Source of the DNA: JBBQVS01 sp964657325
Lineage (GTDB): Bacteria > Chloroflexota > Ktedonobacteria > Ktedonobacterales > Ktedonobacteraceae
DNA: 28,587 bases
NCBI GenBank assembly: GCA_964657325.1
Contig: CAZZVE010000045.1
Coordinates: 1-28,587 of the forward strand
Reading direction: 5' to 3'
Under the pieces are notes generated by a model, which saw only the letters and a list, made by a program, of their open reading frames with translations, did not search any database and was not told the origin of the DNA. A program made the position numbers and the translations under genes. Positions 1 through 7,549 of the stretch are shown here, piece by piece; positions within the stretch are counted from its first letter, which is position 1, and each line of letters starts with the position of its first letter.

Positions 1-49
1 GCGTCCGTGTGTCCCACGTTAAACACATTTGCACATATTTGTAACAGTA

Positions 50-71
50 TTACGATAAATCTGGTCCCTAC
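50..71 (-). repeat. Degenerate palindromic-repeat end at the LCP stop codon
   Basis: Positions 54-71 read GATAAATCTGGTCCCTAC on the plus strand. This is the terminal motif of the repeats at 5191-5207 and 28112-28128 (GATAAATCGGTCCCTAC) with one extra T. Only one arm is present, so it is either a decayed copy or one whose partner is lost. The TAG of GTAGGGACC on the minus strand is the stop codon of the LCP gene. Confidence 0.5.
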
Positions 72-1438
72 TTATACAGGTGTTGTTCTATGTAGGGCGG
101 AATGACACCCCAATTGCCATTCTGTGGTTGGAGGATGTAGCCACCATCGGATGCTGTACTATCTTGCAATACATTTTGGTTGCTTAAACCAATATGCGCT
201 GTCTTTGGGTCGTTGAGGTCCATTTTCAACGCGAACGATGATAGGTCAGCGAATGACATATTTGTGTAGATCGCGGTTTTGAGCGCATCCATTGCATTAA
301 AGAGTTTGGGCCATGTTGACACCTGTTTTACATCGGATAGAACGGCTTTGACGATGATTTGTTGGCGTGCCGAACGTCCGAAGTCTGTCAATTCTGCCAG
401 GTTCTCCGATGTTCCTTTGCCACATACTTCCAACGGCTCACGCGCACGTGCGTACTCGATAGCTGTTGCCCCATCCATATGTTGCATACCCTTGTTGAAC
501 TGAACCTTAATCCAACTCGCATCAACGTTCGCATCATCATTCTTAGGATAACATGCATTGAACGAATCGGGCACATAGACGTTGATGCCGCCAAGAGAGT
601 CGATCAGTTTGCGGAAACCCGTAAAGTCAATTGTAACCCAATATTTGACGTTTAATCCTGTGACGAGTGACTCCTTTGCAGCCGCCGCGTCGCCTCCTGC
701 TTTTGGGTCTTTATTCGTATAGCCAGCCGCAGTTTCGTAGACTGCGTTTATTTTTGTGTACTGACCAGAATTGGGCGGATACTGCACAAAAAGATCGCGT
801 GGAACTGATATAAGCGATGTATGATGACTTTGGGGAAGTAGGCTTACGATGGACATAGAATCGGTGAGATATGCACCATCATGGCTACCACCACCATAGC
901 CCATGATGAGCAGGTTGGTGCGATCACTGGTACTCATATAACCAGTTTGTGTGCTCAACGCGTTTTTTTGCGTAGAGATGGCTGAGCCAAACGCAAGTAC
1001 TTTTTGTGCTGTGCTAACTGCAAAGATGCCTATGATTATAAGAACGAGAGCCACTGAAAGACAGCCTATAGCACATCCACTCCGCCGTCTTGCACGTCGT
1101 TTAGGAACTGGCGGCGGTGCAGGCGATAGCGGACGTTGCTGACCCGCCTGATAAGGACCTTGCACAGGGTTGGCTTGTACGTTCTGCCTCGGATAATTCT
1201 GTGGATATCCCTGATAGCCAGGTTGTTGCGCATAGTTTTGCTGGGGATTTCCTTGTTGCTGAGGATTTCCCTGTGGCTGCTGATATTCTGTACGATCTTG
1301 TTGTGGCTGTTGTCCAGGATATTGATAAGGCTTACGCCGTGCATTGTTTGCTGCATTTTGAGGACCGCCACCCAATATCAGTTTCCCCTGTGGTTCCTGT
1401 GGAGGTGGCTGGCCCTGTGGATTATAGTTATTTGACAT
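68..1438 (-). CDS. LytR-CpsA-Psr (LCP) family cell-envelope protein with a Gln/Pro-rich cytoplasmic tail
   Basis: LCP proteins are membrane-anchored phosphotransferases that attach polyprenyl-linked glycopolymers to the cell wall. Residues 1-112 are a disordered Gln/Pro/Asn-rich tail. A basic RRARRR patch at 115-119 precedes one membrane helix at about 121-143, so the catalytic part is outside. The LCP domain runs from about 173 to 370. Recognisable blocks are LLIMGYGGGS, the SVPRDLFV block, KINAVY, the HMDGATAIEYARAR block and DFGRSARQQ; the conserved Arg and Asp residues that bind pyrophosphate are present. The ATG start is preceded by AAGAAGGG at a normal distance, and a TATAAT-like box sits at 1463-1468. 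The tail is much longer than in most LCP proteins. The stop codon lies inside a repeat terminus. The substrate polymer cannot be read from sequence. Confidence 0.93.
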   Translation of the reverse strand: MSNNYNPQGQPPPQEPQGKLILGGGPQNAANNARRKPYQYPGQQPQQDRTEYQQPQGNPQQQGNPQQNYAQQPGYQGYPQNYPRQNVQANPVQGPYQAGQQRPLSPAPPPVPKRRARRRSGCAIGCLSVALVLIIIGIFAVSTAQKVLAFGSAISTQKNALSTQTGYMSTSDRTNLLIMGYGGGSHDGAYLTDSMSIVSLLPQSHHTSLISVPRDLFVQYPPNSGQYTKINAVYETAAGYTNKDPKAGGDAAAAKESLVTGLNVKYWVTIDFTGFRKLIDSLGGINVYVPDSFNACYPKNDDANVDASWIKVQFNKGMQHMDGATAIEYARAREPLEVCGKGTSENLAELTDFGRSARQQIIVKAVLSDVKQVSTWPKLFNAMDALKTAIYTNMSFADLSSFALKMDLNDPKTAHIGLSNQNVLQDSTASDGGYILQPQNGNWGVIPPYIEQHLYK

Positions 1439-1628
1439 AGATGTACCCTTCTTTTACGCATGATTATATACGATGATGCAACCAGGAATAGTGTAATTCC
1501 CTTCCAACCCCGCACTGGTACGGCATGTGATGCATGTATGATTCTTGTCTGTTTACTCTATAGATTCAGACGAATAAGGGTACAGGAAGTTGCGTTTCTA
1601 CGCTTTTTTTTCGGAAATGTGACTAATT

Positions 1629-2972
1629 TCACATTCGTCTAGGTTTACTCCACGCCTCTACTGCTTTGCGACGTGCGGCACCACTGCGGACAGGACGACT
1701 ATCATCAATCGAACTTAGTAGATTGCCCAGGTCTATCAAACTATCCAAGTTGTGGGCCGACAGGAAATTGTCGATGAAGGGGAGCGCAGTCTTCATGCCA
1801 ATTGTAAGAGGGCGGTAGTCCGGTGAGCCTAGTAGTGGATTGAGCCAGATCAGGCGATGGCAACTATGCTGCAAACGATCCATTTCGACTGAGAGTATAC
1901 CTGAGTCGCCACGGTCCCACCCATCGCTAATTACTAATACAACGGCACCACGTCCCAAAACGCGTTTTGCCCAATTGTTGTTGAAAAAGTGGAGCGCGTC
2001 GCCAATACGTGTGCCACCGGACCAATCTTGCACGGATTTAGATACATCACGTACAGCATCGTCTACATCACGTTTTTTGAGTTGTCGTGTAATACGTGTC
2101 AGTCGTGTACCGAAGACAAACGCCTCGACGTTCATTAACCCGTTCGAGATGGTATGAATGAAGTGCAATAGCAGACGTGAATACAAACTCATCGAGCCAC
2201 TGATATCGCAAATGATTACAAGGGGACGCGGTTTTCGCTTGGTCTTACGCCATGTTAACTCAATTAGCTCTCCTCCGTACTTAAGGTTACGTCGAATAAT
2301 ACGACGCATATCGGGATAGGAGCCTGCACGTGACGGTGTTTTACGGCGTGTTGGACGCATGCCGAGATGCCAGCGCATATCAGCCATCAGCTTTTTCGCT
2401 TCTTGCACTTCGTCCCAGGTGAAATCTTCAAAGTCTTTTTTGCGTAACTGCTCAACCGCGCTAAAGGCTGTCCCTTGTGGGTCGCCTCTATCGTCGTCAT
2501 AATCATCCTCTTCGGGGTCGCGTCCACGTCTGCGTTCGGTTTCGCGCATCTCTTGGCGAAGTTCTTTACGCTGCTCCATCGAGTTCATGTGTTCGGCTAA
2601 ACGTTTGCGCTCAGAGGGTGGAAGGCGCATACGGCGTTCGTCGCGGCGTGCAGGGCCATTCTGCTCAGACTTCTTGCCTTGCTTATCACGCAAAAACCAG
2701 TAGTAGCTAAACATCTGGTTAAACACTGCCTCTTGCTCATGTTTCGTGACAAGGCTACATTTCACGGTGTTATAAAAATCTTCTTTATTGGTCAGGTCGA
2801 TATAGCCCAATGTCTCGACCAAATCGAGCATTTGACGTGGCCCAACGCCGATACCAACCTCCCACAAGATGCGTCCAAACTCTGTCAAACGGTAAAGCAA
2901 ACGCTCTCCACGCTCGATATCCAAAGGACGCATCTCTAATGGCTGCTCATTTTGCTGTGAGGATATGTTCAT
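1629..2972 (-). CDS. VWA-domain protein, CoxE-like, partner of the MoxR ATPase
   Basis: This is a cytoplasmic von Willebrand A protein of the CoxE type (447 aa). Residues 1-100 form a helical domain. Residues 100-165 are a very charged Arg/Glu/Asp linker. The VWA domain fills about 248-440. The MIDAS metal site is complete: D256-x-S258-x-S260, then T321 in GGTRIG, then D350 in ISDGWD. It starts 2 nt after the MoxR stop codon, so the two genes are translationally coupled and should be made in a fixed ratio. MoxR/VWA pairs work as metal-insertion or assembly chaperones, for example CoxD/CoxE for CO dehydrogenase. No CO dehydrogenase genes lie in this window, so the client is unknown. A 7-bp hairpin (1616-1635) overlaps the stop codon, but no U tract follows it. 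Confidence 0.9.
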   Translation of the reverse strand: MNISSQQNEQPLEMRPLDIERGERLLYRLTEFGRILWEVGIGVGPRQMLDLVETLGYIDLTNKEDFYNTVKCSLVTKHEQEAVFNQMFSYYWFLRDKQGKKSEQNGPARRDERRMRLPPSERKRLAEHMNSMEQRKELRQEMRETERRRGRDPEEDDYDDDRGDPQGTAFSAVEQLRKKDFEDFTWDEVQEAKKLMADMRWHLGMRPTRRKTPSRAGSYPDMRRIIRRNLKYGGELIELTWRKTKRKPRPLVIICDISGSMSLYSRLLLHFIHTISNGLMNVEAFVFGTRLTRITRQLKKRDVDDAVRDVSKSVQDWSGGTRIGDALHFFNNNWAKRVLGRGAVVLVISDGWDRGDSGILSVEMDRLQHSCHRLIWLNPLLGSPDYRPLTIGMKTALPFIDNFLSAHNLDSLIDLGNLLSSIDDSRPVRSGAARRKAVEAWSKPRRM

Positions 2973-2974
2973 GA

Positions 2975-3892
2975 CTAGGACGCCCCTCGTGCCTTTTGCA
3001 GCGTCTTCGTAAGATCGTTGCCGCCAACCTTCAACACATCGTCCTGGTACTTGAGAAGCGCACCAAGCGTGTCGCGTACAGGGCCTTCGAGAAGTTCGGT
3101 CTGGTCGAGTGCGAGCAGTGAACTAATCCAGTCAAGTGTCTCGGCAACACCAGGGGCCTTGAACAGATCAATCGTGCGTAAATCACGTACAAAGGTACAC
3201 ACCTGTCTCGCCAACCTTTGTGGCACTTGGGGCATTCGTGCTGTTACAATCGAGTACTCTTTGTCGAGCGTAGGGAAGTCGATCCAGTAGTAGAGACAGC
3301 GGCGGCGCAGAGCATCATGAATTTCGCGTGTGCGGTTCGAGGTGATAATCACGAATGGTGGCTCTTTAGCCTGAATGGTGCCGATTTCTGGAATGGTAAT
3401 CTGGAAATCGGATAGCAGTTCGAGCAGGTACGCCTCAAACTCTTCATCGCTGCGGTCCAGTTCGTCGATGAGTAAAACAGGTGGCAATGGATTTGCTGGA
3501 TCAATCGCTTGTAAGAGTGGGCGTTGCATCAGGAAGTCGGGGCCAAATATCGCCTTTAGCTCCTCCTGTTGGTTTGTTCCGCCTGCTTCCATCAAGCGTA
3601 TATGCAACATCTGACGTGTATAGTTCCACTCATAGACAGCAGTGTTGACATCAATACCCTCATAGCACTGTAAACGAATTAGCTTTGTGTTAAGCATCGC
3701 CGATAAAACCTTGGCAATCTCTGTTTTGCCTACTCCTGGTTCGCCTTCTAATAAAAGCGGCTTACGTTGTTTCAACGCGAGAAAAACGGCGGTTGCTAGA
3801 CTTCGGTCTGCTATATAATTTTGGGCAAACATCGCCCGTTGAATATCCTCGATAGTAGAATATGTTGGTATGACTGCTTGTTCCTGCTCCAA
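2975..3892 (-). CDS. MoxR-family AAA+ ATPase (TTG start)
   Basis: This is an AAA+ ATPase of the MoxR group that remodels client proteins with its VWA partner. On the 305-aa reading, Walker A is GEPGVGKTE with K56 and T57, Walker B is VLLIDELDR with D143 and E144, sensor 1 is in the ITSNRTREIHDAL block, and the arginine-rich ALRRRC follows. The length matches the family. The frame can be opened to a TTG at 3916, but no SD precedes that codon. A GGATGGAGG at 3899-3907 sits 6 nt before the TTG at 3890-3892, so I place the start there; the alternative adds 8 residues. The gene ends 2 nt before the VWA start. Nothing else in the neighbourhood points to a client. Confidence 0.93.
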   Translation of the reverse strand: MEQEQAVIPTYSTIEDIQRAMFAQNYIADRSLATAVFLALKQRKPLLLEGEPGVGKTEIAKVLSAMLNTKLIRLQCYEGIDVNTAVYEWNYTRQMLHIRLMEAGGTNQQEELKAIFGPDFLMQRPLLQAIDPANPLPPVLLIDELDRSDEEFEAYLLELLSDFQITIPEIGTIQAKEPPFVIITSNRTREIHDALRRRCLYYWIDFPTLDKEYSIVTARMPQVPQRLARQVCTFVRDLRTIDLFKAPGVAETLDWISSLLALDQTELLEGPVRDTLGALLKYQDDVLKVGGNDLTKTLQKARGAS

Positions 3893-3898
3893 CGTGAG

Positions 3899-3907
3899 CC
3901 TCCATCC
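3899..3907 (-). promoter_or_regulatory. Shine-Dalgarno that fixes the MoxR TTG start
   Basis: The minus strand reads GGATGGAGG, then CTCACG, then TTG. This six-base spacing makes the TTG at 3890-3892 a far better start than the upstream in-frame TTG at 3914-3916. Confidence 0.6.
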
Positions 3908-4016
3908 AGTAATCAAGAACTAGTGCTGTGCAGCACGAGGAAGTGTTTGTACATCTATTCTAAGCTATAGAGGGGATGTTAGCAAGTATCACAAACATTT
4001 TTAACGAGAGAATGCT

Positions 4017-4088
4017 GTAGGGGCACGATTTATCGCGCCCGTTCCGTCGATCAATCGGGAACATGAGCGCGATTTATCGCGCCACTAC
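4017..4088. repeat. Imperfect palindromic repeat, GATTTATCG type
   Basis: The two ends, GTAGGGGCACGATTTATCGC and GCGATTTATCGCGCCACTAC, are imperfect reverse complements. Each core (GCGATTTATCGC) is itself nearly palindromic. It is the first of three hairpin units in the 395-nt gap between the MoxR and hydrolase genes. The part from 4067 onward continues into a module also found at 27938-27995. No gene is visible in this gap. Confidence 0.7.
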
Positions 4089-4119
4089 AACTGACATATC
4101 TATAGTAATTTGTTAAAAG

Positions 4120-4168
4120 GCGTCATTACGCCCTGCGAGATGTGATCGGGCAAAGGGCGTAATGATGC
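4120..4168. repeat. Inverted repeat, GCGTCATTACGCCC type
   Basis: The left arm at 4120-4133 and right arm at 4155-4168 are reverse complements at 13 of 14 positions, with a 21-nt loop. It is the second hairpin in this intergenic cluster and directly adjoins the module at 4067-4126. It could fold in RNA from either strand. Confidence 0.6.
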
Positions 4169-4192
4169 TGTTTGAGAAATTAATTCGGGGAT

Positions 4193-4285
4193 CCCACGGA
4201 CGCCCACCAGGGGCTACCTTACTATACACGACGTGCAGAGCGCGCATAAAATATAGTAGGGTAGCCCCTGGTGGGCGTCCGTGGG
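4193..4285. repeat. 93-bp palindromic element next to the hydrolase stop codon
   Basis: The arms are 34 nt each (4193-4226 and 4252-4285) and match at 33 of 34 positions around a 25-nt loop. Their outer ends read CCCACGGACGCCCACCAGGG and the complement. The same element, with AAGGGG replacing CAGGGG, is at 6505-6593. The right end stops 2 nt before the TAG of the hydrolase gene, so the hydrolase mRNA would carry this 34-bp hairpin right after its stop. Confidence 0.85.
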
Positions 4286-4287
4286 TA

Positions 4288-5073
4288 CTATGTTCTGGCT
4301 TTTTTGAGAAATGTCCTTATCCGCTCGTTGAAGAGTTTTCCCGTTCTAGGTATAACATGTCCGGCTTCCGAGATAACCGCATGTTCTGCTGCTAGCCGTT
4401 GTACAAGGAGTTCACATACCGCTTCGTGCATTGGAACCGTTTTACTTGAGAAGACAAGCTTAGGAAAAGTGGTTGTCGCAAGACGATCAAGAGGAATAGT
4501 TGCTTCCCACGGAAACGGCTCTCTCATGTTAGCTTCGGTCCCTCTTCGCCCATAAGGAGACTCTACAATGGCTCGTGCTCTTTCGGGAAGTTGTGTTTCG
4601 TGTTGATCAAAAATTGCGTTGTTTAGAAACAATGTGAACGCTTCAGGTGTCATCTGAGAGATAGGAACTGGAGCCGCTTGTATGCGAGCGATGAAGCGTT
4701 CCACATCGGGATGTCCTCGAACAAGGCTAAATGCAGGTGGCTCACTTACTGTGAGCGAATAGACTGCTTCAGGTCGTTGTGCTGCTGCTAGTAGGGCAAC
4801 AATACCTCCGTAGGAATGTCCTACAAGATGTGCGCCCTCTCCAAGCAAATCAGCAATTGCTTGTGCATAGACATCAAAGGTTTCATGCTGTGGCAACGGA
4901 CTCAAATAATAGCCATAGCGAGCAGGCATAATAAGCTGATACTCATCTGCCAAGTCCAGTTGGTTGAGCCAATGGTCAACAGGGTTGCCAAACAATGAGT
5001 CACCATGAACAAAGACGACAGGCTCCCCACGTCCTATGACAGAGCAGTAGAGAGGAGATTGAGCGGGCAGCAT
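4288..5073 (-). CDS. Alpha/beta-hydrolase fold protein
   Basis: This is a 261-aa cytoplasmic hydrolase of the alpha/beta fold with no signal peptide. The oxyanion-hole block is VVFVHGDS (about 19-26). The nucleophile elbow is GHSYGG with S87. The catalytic His is H239 in SEAGHVIPRTG. The usual Asp after the seventh strand is not visible: the block there reads LVFSSKTVPMHEAVCELL, so E217 may be the acid instead. A GGAGGAAGG SD lies about 8 nt before the ATG. The substrate cannot be named; esters, lactones or epoxides are all possible. Repeat elements flank the gene on both sides, and one ends 2 nt beyond its stop codon. It appears to be transcribed alone. Confidence 0.85.
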   Translation of the reverse strand: MLPAQSPLYCSVIGRGEPVVFVHGDSLFGNPVDHWLNQLDLADEYQLIMPARYGYYLSPLPQHETFDVYAQAIADLLGEGAHLVGHSYGGIVALLAAAQRPEAVYSLTVSEPPAFSLVRGHPDVERFIARIQAAPVPISQMTPEAFTLFLNNAIFDQHETQLPERARAIVESPYGRRGTEANMREPFPWEATIPLDRLATTTFPKLVFSSKTVPMHEAVCELLVQRLAAEHAVISEAGHVIPRTGKLFNERIRTFLKKART

Positions 5074-5137
5074 AGTAATGCCTTCCTCCGAGCGGGCCTC
5101 CGCAATAATGCTGTTTCACAAATAACACGAATACTTG

Positions 5138-5207
5138 GTAGGGACCGATTTATCACGTCCTTGTCACCACTCGATTGCTAACAAGGACGTGATAAATCGG
5201 TCCCTAC
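5138..5207. repeat. Perfect 27-bp inverted repeat, GTAGGGACCGATTTATCACG type
   Basis: The left arm at 5138-5164 and the right arm at 5181-5207 are perfect reverse complements (27 of 27) with a 16-nt loop. The last 22 bases of the right arm recur exactly at 28107-28128. It lies between the M29 stop (43 nt away) and the hydrolase start, so it may act as a 3' hairpin for the M29 transcript. Confidence 0.85.
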
Positions 5208-5249
5208 TACAACCGTCAAAGCAACATCGGTGGACTACTACAATCGTCA

Positions 5250-6353
5250 TTATACCAATATCTGCCCATCCTTCAAAAACAGTGTGTCATCAACCCATAC
5301 CTCACCAGTTTTACGCAGGTCGCAAATCATATCCCAGTGCAGTGCGGAATGGTTGACACCACCTGTCTCTGGATAGCTATTGCCGAGCGCAAGGTGAACT
5401 GTACCGCCTATTTTCTCGTCAAAGAGGATGTTTTTGATGCCACGCTGAATACGCGAATTGTTACCAAAGGCAAATTCGCCGAGGTAGCGCGCCCCTTCAT
5501 CAATATCAAGCATATGCTGCAATATCTCTTGTCCCTGGCGAGCAGTTGCCTCGATGACCTTGCCTTCGCGGAAGACTAAGCGAATACCCTCTACGCCATG
5601 CCCATCATACGTCGTAGGTATTTCGTAGGAAATGACGCCATGCGCGCTGTTCTCGACTGGTCCCGTGAAAAACTCACCGCTTGGAAAGTTGCGCTTACCA
5701 TCGCTATTGATGAAGATGCGGTCCTCAATTGAGAGTGTCAAATCGGTACCTTCGCCCAGGATGTGAACTTTTTTGTGTCCCTTAAGCCAATCGACAAGAC
5801 GTTGCTGTTGCTCGGAGAGTTTCTTCCATTGCGCGGCTGGGTTCTCATCGTTCAGGAAGCAGGCATTGAACACGAACTCCTCGAACTCGGTAAGCGACAT
5901 ATTTGCATCTTGCGCGTAGCTCTGCGTGGGATACAAGGTCAAACTCCACCGATACTCGCTTGCCTGTTCACGTTTACTCATTAAGCCTCTTGTCGCCATC
6001 AGTGCTTTCCGTCGCAGGGCAGAACGTTCTGGCGCGATACCGCTCAAAGCTTTTGTATTGTTACTCGAGTAAATTGTAAGTTGAGCATTAACTTGCTCTG
6101 CCAGTGCTGCTGCCGTTGGAGAGGGCAGCGTTAGTTGAGCATCATTGCCTTCTCGTAGCAATATCTCATTCAGGCTTTCAAGCGAAATTTGCGGTACTGG
6201 ATGTGCACCCACACGTAGAACCTCGCGGTACACAGCCTCTATCAGAGGAGCTGCGGCAGGAGTCGCGTTAATTGCCACAACGTCCCCCGCTTTCACATAT
6301 AGAGAATAATTGACCAATGTGTGTGCCCAACGCTCTATCCGAATATCTTGCAT
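5250..6353 (-). CDS. Aminopeptidase, peptidase family M29
   Basis: M29 enzymes are cytoplasmic dimeric metallo-aminopeptidases (AmpS/AmpT type) that remove N-terminal residues from peptides with two divalent metal ions. The family's metal-ligand pattern is visible: E227 in FPSGEFFTGP, E293 in YLGEFAFGNN, H320 in GTVHLALG, and H339 and D341 in NHSALHWD. The 66-residue spacing of the two Glu fits the family. The N-terminus, with KAGDVVAIN near residue 21, is typical, and the length of 367 aa is slightly short of the usual 370-410. The ATG is preceded by a weak purine-rich AAGAAAAGAG. The gene is flanked by the 5138-5207 palindrome and the 6399-6636 element, so it appears monocistronic. Confidence 0.92.
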   Translation of the reverse strand: MQDIRIERWAHTLVNYSLYVKAGDVVAINATPAAAPLIEAVYREVLRVGAHPVPQISLESLNEILLREGNDAQLTLPSPTAAALAEQVNAQLTIYSSNNTKALSGIAPERSALRRKALMATRGLMSKREQASEYRWSLTLYPTQSYAQDANMSLTEFEEFVFNACFLNDENPAAQWKKLSEQQQRLVDWLKGHKKVHILGEGTDLTLSIEDRIFINSDGKRNFPSGEFFTGPVENSAHGVISYEIPTTYDGHGVEGIRLVFREGKVIEATARQGQEILQHMLDIDEGARYLGEFAFGNNSRIQRGIKNILFDEKIGGTVHLALGNSYPETGGVNHSALHWDMICDLRKTGEVWVDDTLFLKDGQILV

Positions 6354-6398
6354 AGAAAACTCTTTTCTTAAATTGAGGAACAGGTTGCCCTCGTTGCT

Positions 6399-6636
6399 AG
6401 GGTGTGCTTATGCACATTAATAAAATAGTTTGGTAATTAAACTTTCGGGCGCCCACAAGGGGCAAGACTGTTCAAATAACAAGAGGTGTAAAGAAATACG
6501 AGAACGGACGCCCACAAGGGGCTACCCTACTATACACGGTGGGCGTAGTCCACAAGAGAACTATATAGTAGGGTAGCCCCTTGTGGGCGTCCGTAGAATT
6601 CCCAAAGTATTTTGTTAATGTGTATAAGCACACCCT
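6399..6636. mobile_element. 238-bp MITE-like element with 35-bp terminal inverted repeats
   Basis: The terminal arms 6399-6433 and 6602-6636 are reverse complements at 32 of 35 positions; the ends begin AGGGTGTGCTTAT. There is no coding capacity. The inside carries a second, perfect palindrome (6505-6593) and a stray half copy of that palindrome (6446-6463). I could not find a convincing target-site duplication. It fills most of the 296-nt gap between the M29 and lipoprotein genes. The family of the mobilising transposase is unknown. Confidence 0.65.
6505..6593. repeat. 89-bp palindromic element nested in the MITE-like element
   Basis: The arms 6505-6534 and 6564-6593 are perfect reverse complements (30 of 30). 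The sequence matches the arms of 4193-4285 except for a two-base change, and the loops differ. Its position inside another inverted-repeat element suggests an insertion within an insertion. Confidence 0.85.
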
Positions 6637-6649
6637 GTTCGCGTCCCTA

Positions 6650-7330
6650 CTAATGCTTGACAGGGCCGCCAGTTGGTTTAGGGTTTGGGTTGCCACCAGG
6701 ATTACCTGTACCTCCTCCTGTGGGCGTTGTTCCTGTCGAACCTATCCCCCCTTGTGCGTTACCTGTAACGAGTGTAAAGAAGGCGGCACGTGTGCGATCC
6801 ACTGTGCAAGGAGGAACACCATCTTTTGTAAACTGGACTGTGATGAAGGTAAGTTTATTGATCGCGTCGCCTCGATTGGCGGTAGAGATGGGAAAAGTGG
6901 TTAGTCCATCGGCACCCGTTGTTCCTGTTATTTGTGTTTGTGTGCCATCGGGCCAGAGGACCGTTGCTACCGCATTCGCACCTTGTACGCCTTGTGGATT
7001 ACCGACATCGTTAGGGTCCGCTTTGACATTATGCACAAACTTGGCATACACGCCCACTGTAGATGTTCCAAATGGTGGTGATGATTGTGTGGCCCATGCT
7101 CCACACCAGTATTCGGGTACCGTTGGCGTTGGTGAACTGTTGCTGCCATTCAAATCAATGGTGACGGTTACAGGTGGGTTGCCAAAATTAGCAGTGCTGG
7201 CACTGCTGCTGGTAGTACCGCAAGCAACTATAAGCACGCTTACTAGAAAAAGACCTACCATCGCCCCAACTTTAAACAAGAATAGGTGAGAGAAAACGTT
7301 TTTCCATTGTGTAAACAACCGCAACCGCAT
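6650..7330 (-). CDS. Secreted lipoprotein of unknown function
   Basis: I do not recognise a named family. The protein (226 aa) starts with a basic segment, a hydrophobic stretch at about 20-36 and a lipobox LIVAC with C37, so it should be a lipoprotein facing outside. A Ser/Thr/Pro spacer follows, then a domain of about 110 residues with two Cys (YWCGAW and PPCTVD) that could form a disulfide and a beta-rich pattern reminiscent of Ig-like secreted domains. The last 40 residues are Gly/Pro/Asn/Thr low complexity ending in PVKH. The ATG at 7328-7330 follows AAAGGGAA by about 10 nt; an in-frame TTG at 7334-7336 is closer to that SD and is an equal rival. The stop TAG is followed at once by TAGGGACGCGA, which resembles a repeat end. 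Confidence 0.75.
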   Translation of the reverse strand: MRLRLFTQWKNVFSHLFLFKVGAMVGLFLVSVLIVACGTTSSSASTANFGNPPVTVTIDLNGSNSSPTPTVPEYWCGAWATQSSPPFGTSTVGVYAKFVHNVKADPNDVGNPQGVQGANAVATVLWPDGTQTQITGTTGADGLTTFPISTANRGDAINKLTFITVQFTKDGVPPCTVDRTRAAFFTLVTGNAQGGIGSTGTTPTGGGTGNPGGNPNPKPTGGPVKH

Positions 7331-7370
7331 AGACAAAAAATTCCCTTTGCTTACTTCTTATACTTGGAAA

Positions 7371-7379
7371 AGTATAGCA
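7371..7379 (-). promoter_or_regulatory. Possible extended -10 promoter for the lipoprotein gene
   Basis: The minus strand reads TGCTATACT, an extended -10 element, about 40 nt upstream of the ATG. No good -35 hexamer lies at the expected distance. Confidence 0.35.
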
Positions 7380-7486
7380 CATCACTCATCAAGGCCCTAC
7401 AAATATAATCCTTTTCCTACGAAAGTACCAGAGGTTCTGCTCATACAAGTGAACGTGTGGCAAGCAGAATTTCTGGGAGTATACTT

Positions 7487-7543
7487 TCAAAAGTAAGGAG
7501 AACGGCAACATATTCGCTATATTGCCGTTCTCCTTACTTTTGA
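7487..7543 (-). terminator. Perfect 22-bp hairpin terminator after the cupredoxin gene
   Basis: The arms 7487-7508 and 7522-7543 are perfect reverse complements (22 of 22) with a 13-nt loop. The stem begins 7 nt beyond the cupredoxin stop codon. The CUUUUGAAAG at the foot of the stem supplies a short U run on the minus strand. It separates this gene from the lipoprotein gene downstream. Confidence 0.8.
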
Positions 7544-7549
7544 GAGATA

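Noticed and set aside
4162..4395. A 77-aa plus-strand frame after the MoxR gene
   Set aside because: It is built from the 93-bp palindrome and antisense hydrolase sequence, with no SD or domain.
4017..6636. The repeated hairpins as a CRISPR array
   Set aside because: The repeats are palindromic, differ in sequence and length and lie in separate intergenic gaps; there are no regularly spaced unique spacers and no cas genes.
6399..6652. The 6399-6636 element as part of a full insertion sequence
   Set aside because: There is no transposase frame between the arms, and I found no clear target-site duplication.
6657..7289. A 210-aa plus-strand open frame opposite the lipoprotein gene
   Set aside because: Its Pro/Val/Gly-rich sequence is the shadow of the Gly/Asn/Pro codons of the lipoprotein; the minus-strand frame has a lipobox and an SD.
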